From NCBI GenBank assembly GCA_021790675.1, contig JAJYGN010000095.1, positions 1 to 63,284 on the forward strand: 63,284 bases of DNA. The letters are read 5' to 3'. This DNA is from Actinomycetes bacterium. Its GTDB lineage: Bacteria > Actinomycetota > Acidimicrobiia > Acidimicrobiales > RAAP-2. Positions 60,408-63,284 of this stretch are shown here, piece by piece; position 1 is the first letter of the stretch, and every line of letters begins with the position of its first letter. The notes beneath the pieces were generated by a model. That model saw nothing but the letters and a program-made list of their open reading frames with translations. It was not told the DNA's origin and searched no databases. The translations under genes and the position numbers were made by a program.

Positions 60408-61964
60408 ATGGAACACTCGATGGCCGACCGTGTAGCCGCCCTCGCCGCCCGCAAGGCCGAGGCGCGTGACGCCGGCGGGGAGGCGGCGATCGAGCGCCAC
60501 CACGCCCGCGGCAAGATGACCGCCCGCGAGAGGGTCGAGTACCTCCTCGACGAGGGCTCCTTTCAAGAGTTGGATATGCTGACGCGCCACGTCGCCTCGG
60601 GCATGGGGCTCGAGGACTCGCGCCCCTACACCGACGGCGTCGTGACCGGGTTCGGCACCATCGACGGGCGCAAGGTCTGCGTCTACTCCCAGGACTTCAC
60701 GGTCTTTGGCGGCGCTCTGGGCGAGACCCACGGCGCGAAGATCCACAAGATCATGGACCTCGCCGTGGCGACCGGGCTGCCCATCATCGGTCTCAACGAC
60801 GGCGCCGGAGCGCGCATCCAAGAGGGGGTCGCGGCCCTGAACGCTTACGGGGGGATCTTTCGTCGCAACGCCAGCGCGTCGGGCGTCGTTCCCCAGATCT
60901 CGGTCATCATGGGCCCGTGCGCGGGAGGCGCCGTCTACTCGCCAGCGATGACCGACTTCATCGTGATGGTCAAGGAGACCAGTCACATGTTCATCACGGG
61001 TCCCGACGTCGTCAAGACCGTGACCGGTGAGGACGTCACCCTCGAAGAGCTCGGCGGCGCCCAGACCCACGCGACGAAGTCCGGGGTGGCCAACTTCGTG
61101 CTCGCCGACGAGAAGAGCGCCCTCGACGAGGTGCGTTACCTCCTGTCGTTCCTGCCCTCGAACAACCTCGAGGAGCCGCCGCGGATCCTCTCGGGCGACG
61201 ACCCGTCACGGCGCTGCGAAGAGTTGCTCGACGTGCTGCCGGCGTCCTCGAACCAGCCCTACGACATGAAGAAGGTCATCACCGCGGTGGTCGACGACGG
61301 CGACTTCATGGAGGTGCACGCGACGTACGCCCAACAGATCACGTGCGGCTTCGCGCGCATCGACGGCTACGCGGTGGGCATCGTGGCCAATCAGCCCCAG
61401 ACGCTCGCCGGCGTGCTCGACATCGACTCGAGCGAGAAGGCCGCGCGCTTCGTGCGGACCTGTGACGCGTTCAACGTGCCGATCGTCACCTTCGTCGACG
61501 TGCCGGGCTTCATGCCCGGCGTCGACCAGGAGTACGGCGGGATCATCCGCCACGGGGCGAAGCTGCTCTACGCGTTCTGCGAGGCCACGGTGCCGCGGGT
61601 CTCGGTCATCACGCGCAAGGCCTACGGCGGCGCCTACGTCGTCATGAACTCCAAGTCCATCGGCGCCGACTTCTCCTACGCCTGGCCGAGCGCCGAGCTC
61701 GCGGTGATGGGCTCCTCGGGGGCAGTCGAAATCGTGCACCGTCGCGATCTGCTCGCGGCCGAGGACCCGGTCGCGCTGCGCGCGACGCTCGTCGACGAGT
61801 ATGAGGAGCGCTACGCGACCCCCTACATCGCGGCCGAGCGCGGGATCATCGATGACGTGATCGACCCGGCCGAAACGCGCGCCGTGCTGGTGCGTAGCCT
61901 CGACCTGCTGCGCTCCAAGCGCGAGACGCTGCCCAAGCGCAAGCACGGAAACGTTCCGCTGTGA
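60408..61964 (+). CDS. Acyl-CoA carboxylase beta (carboxyltransferase) subunit, propionyl-CoA type
   Basis: A 518-residue carboxyltransferase subunit, ATG 60408 (an in-frame GTG lies two codons earlier). Conserved blocks include [40 protein letters not shown], the oxyanion glycines [14 protein letters not shown], and [20 protein letters not shown]. The ethylmalonyl-CoA context suggests propionyl-CoA as substrate; the biotinylated alpha subunit is not in view. Its stop overlaps the next start in GTGA. Confidence 0.93.
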   Translation: MEHSMADRVAALAARKAEARDAGGEAAIERHHARGKMTARERVEYLLDEGSFQELDMLTRHVASGMGLEDSRPYTDGVVTGFGTIDGRKVCVYSQDFTVFGGALGETHGAKIHKIMDLAVATGLPIIGLNDGAGARIQEGVAALNAYGGIFRRNASASGVVPQISVIMGPCAGGAVYSPAMTDFIVMVKETSHMFITGPDVVKTVTGEDVTLEELGGAQTHATKSGVANFVLADEKSALDEVRYLLSFLPSNNLEEPPRILSGDDPSRRCEELLDVLPASSNQPYDMKKVITAVVDDGDFMEVHATYAQQITCGFARIDGYAVGIVANQPQTLAGVLDIDSSEKAARFVRTCDAFNVPIVTFVDVPGFMPGVDQEYGGIIRHGAKLLYAFCEATVPRVSVITRKAYGGAYVVMNSKSIGADFSYAWPSAELAVMGSSGAVEIVHRRDLLAAEDPVALRATLVDEYEERYATPYIAAERGIIDDVIDPAETRAVLVRSLDLLRSKRETLPKRKHGNVPL

Positions 61965-62131
61965 CCTACGGGCTCACCCCGCGCCCTCTGTACGAAGAGG
62001 ATGTGGCCGCGGTGCTGGTCGCCCTGGCCCAGGTGCGCCGCGACGCGCCGGTCGTCGACGCGACGCCGGCGTGGCGCTTTAGCGGGCGGTGGTTTCACCA
62101 CGGCGCCCTGGCACCCGCGCGTACTCGCTAG
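61961..62131 (+). CDS. Acyl-CoA carboxylase epsilon-like subunit
   Basis: A 56-residue ORF missed by the track: GTG at 61961 (GTGA overlap with the beta subunit) to TAG at 62131. The product begins [20 protein letters not shown] and ends with a Trp-rich [16 protein letters not shown]. Size, location right after the beta subunit and the [11 protein letters not shown] helix resemble actinobacterial AccE/PccE epsilon subunits, which bridge alpha and beta subunits and are needed for full activity. Convergent ecm overlaps by four bases (CTAG). Confidence 0.7.
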   Translation: MTYGLTPRPLYEEDVAAVLVALAQVRRDAPVVDATPAWRFSGRWFHHGALAPARTR

Positions 62132-63284
62132 CGCGCCTCGACGATGCTGAGCAGCTGGTCCATGATCACGGCCAGCGAGAAGTCCTTGGGCGTGTAGATC
62201 GCGGCAACCCCCGCGCGACGCAGGCTCTCGGCGTCCTCGCCTGGCACGATGCCGCCCACCACCACCGCCACGTCGAGTCCCGCGGCGGCCAGGCCCTCGA
62301 GCACGCGCGGCACGAGGGCGAGGTGCGATCCCGAGAGGATCGAGATGCCCACGATGTCGACGTCCTCGTCGCGCGCCGTGGCCACGATCTCTTCGGGTGA
62401 CAGGCGGATCCCTTGGTAGACGACTTCGAAGCCGGCGTCACGCGCGGCGACGGCGATCTGTTCGGCGCCGTTGGAGTGACCGTCGAGGCCGGGCTTGGCG
62501 ACGAGGAGGCGCGGCGGCGCCCCGCGCCGCTCGGTGATCGCGCGGCTGCGCGCGACCAGTTGGGCGAAGGCCTCGCCACGCGCGTGCGAGCCGCCGCCGA
62601 CTCCGGTCGGCGCACGGTACTCGCCGAAGACCGCACGCAGGGCGTTGGCCCACTCGCCGGTCGTGCCGCCGACCTTGGCCAGGGCGATTGTCGCTTCCAT
62701 GATGTTTTCGTCGCTCGCGGCCACGCGGGCGAGCTCGGTTAGGGCCGCCGCCACGGCGGTCTCGTCGCGCGCGGCGCGCCACTGGCGCAGTCCCTCGACG
62801 ATGGCGGTCTCGACTGCGGGGTCGACGGTAAGGATCGCGCGAGGTCCCTCGCCGCTGGTGAGCGGAGACGGCGCCGTCTCGACGAAGCGGTTCACTCCGA
62901 CGACGACCTGCTCGCCGGACTCGATACGCGCCACGCGCTCGGCCTGGCTGGCGACGAGGCGCCTCTTGAGCTCCTCGATCGCGGCGAAGGCCCCGCCCAG
63001 GGCCAGCACGTCGTCGAGTTCGGCGCGGGCGCCAACGCTCAGCTCGTGGACCTTCTCCTCCATGACCTTGGAGCCGGCGAAGATGTCGGGGTAGTCGAGC
63101 AGGTCGCTCTCGTAGGCGAGGATCTGCTGGGCGCGAAGGCTCCACTGCTGGTCCCAGGGCCGCGGCAGGCCGAGAGCTTCGTTCCAGGCCGGTAGCTGGA
63201 TCGCGCGGGCCCGCGCGTCGGCCGAGAGCGTGACGCCGAGCATCTCGAGCACGATGCGCGTCACGTTGTTCTCGGAGATCGGAA
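62128..63284 (-). CDS. ecm: Ethylmalonyl-CoA mutase, C-terminal part (5' end outside window)
   Basis: The frame is open to the window end; about 385 C-terminal residues are visible and no start lies inside (the listed Met at 63264 is internal). The substrate-domain end, AIQLPAWNEALGLPRPWDQQ, is highly conserved in Ecm/MeaA. The C-terminal B12-binding domain has LLVAKPGLDGHSNGAEQIAV with the cobalt-ligand His in DGHSNG. It converts ethylmalonyl-CoA to methylsuccinyl-CoA, the step after ccr and the epimerase. Confidence 0.9.
   Translation of the reverse strand, partial: PISENNVTRIVLEMLGVTLSADARARAIQLPAWNEALGLPRPWDQQWSLRAQQILAYESDLLDYPDIFAGSKVMEEKVHELSVGARAELDDVLALGGAFAAIEELKRRLVASQAERVARIESGEQVVVGVNRFVETAPSPLTSGEGPRAILTVDPAVETAIVEGLRQWRAARDETAVAAALTELARVAASDENIMEATIALAKVGGTTGEWANALRAVFGEYRAPTGVGGGSHARGEAFAQLVARSRAITERRGAPPRLLVAKPGLDGHSNGAEQIAVAARDAGFEVVYQGIRLSPEEIVATARDEDVDIVGISILSGSHLALVPRVLEGLAAAGLDVAVVVGGIVPGEDAESLRRAGVAAIYTPKDFSLAVIMDQLLSIVEAR

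Overview
The window is about 63 kb of GC-rich, gene-dense chromosome with many GTG starts, 4-nt ATGA/GTGA stop-start overlaps and heavily Arg/Ala-biased antisense shadow ORFs. Gene content points to Actinomycetota: a SenX3/RegX3-type phosphate two-component pair, a MarP-like membrane protease, DUF2510 and FABP-like heme-binding proteins, a class F-like sortase, acyl-CoA carboxylase with a tiny epsilon subunit, and Ccr/Ecm of the ethylmalonyl-CoA pathway. No mycolic-acid genes are seen. A deep lineage such as Acidimicrobiia is my inference, not a demonstrated placement.

Layout. 0-6.9 kb: end of a secreted BNR-repeat protein, a secreted SGNH hydrolase, an ABC-2 exporter, serS, and senX3-regX3. 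6.9-12.4 kb: a tightly overlapping operon of type IV secretion-like genes (small two-helix membrane protein, VirB6-like protein, VirB4 split into two genes, VirD4-like ATPase) ending with a ROK kinase; no relaxase is present. 12.4-17.8 kb: M20 amidohydrolase, tRNA-Arg(ACG), a secreted repeat protein, an MpaB-type protein, a methyltransferase and a small membrane protein. 17.8-27.3 kb: an apparent catabolic regulon. A bicupin and an SDR-fold protein diverge from an amidohydrolase, an RbsBAC-like ABC importer, an M24/DddP-like protein and a XRE-cupin regulator. TGAACA-core motifs recur in its promoters. 27.5-44.3 kb: PutA, a GGDEF/EAL protein, SqdB (UDP-sulfoquinovose synthase), a DUF3445 N-demethylase, acyl-CoA and aldehyde dehydrogenases, a lipoprotein, a MarP-like protease and GabT. 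44.4-55.2 kb: informational and stress genes, including tRNA-Ser(CGA), tadA, a second two-component pair, a glutaredoxin-thioredoxin reductase fusion, hsp20 under a CIRCE element, tRNA-Ser(GGA), SRP RNA, dnaX-recR, uppP and a SixA phosphatase. 55.3-57.1 kb: a sortase substrate and its sortase. 57.2-63.3 kb: thiolase, ccr, ethylmalonyl/methylmalonyl-CoA epimerase, carboxylase beta and epsilon subunits, and the end of ecm, forming much of an ethylmalonyl-CoA/propionyl-CoA module.

The most interesting parts are the relaxase-less T4SS-like operon, the uncharacterised 17.8-27.3 kb regulon with its repeated operator-like motif, an SDR-fold protein without the usual catalytic triad, a composite CIRCE/HAIR-like operator at hsp20, and six tail-to-tail gene pairs that overlap by exactly four bases. 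No CRISPR array, insertion sequence, rRNA or phage genes were seen.
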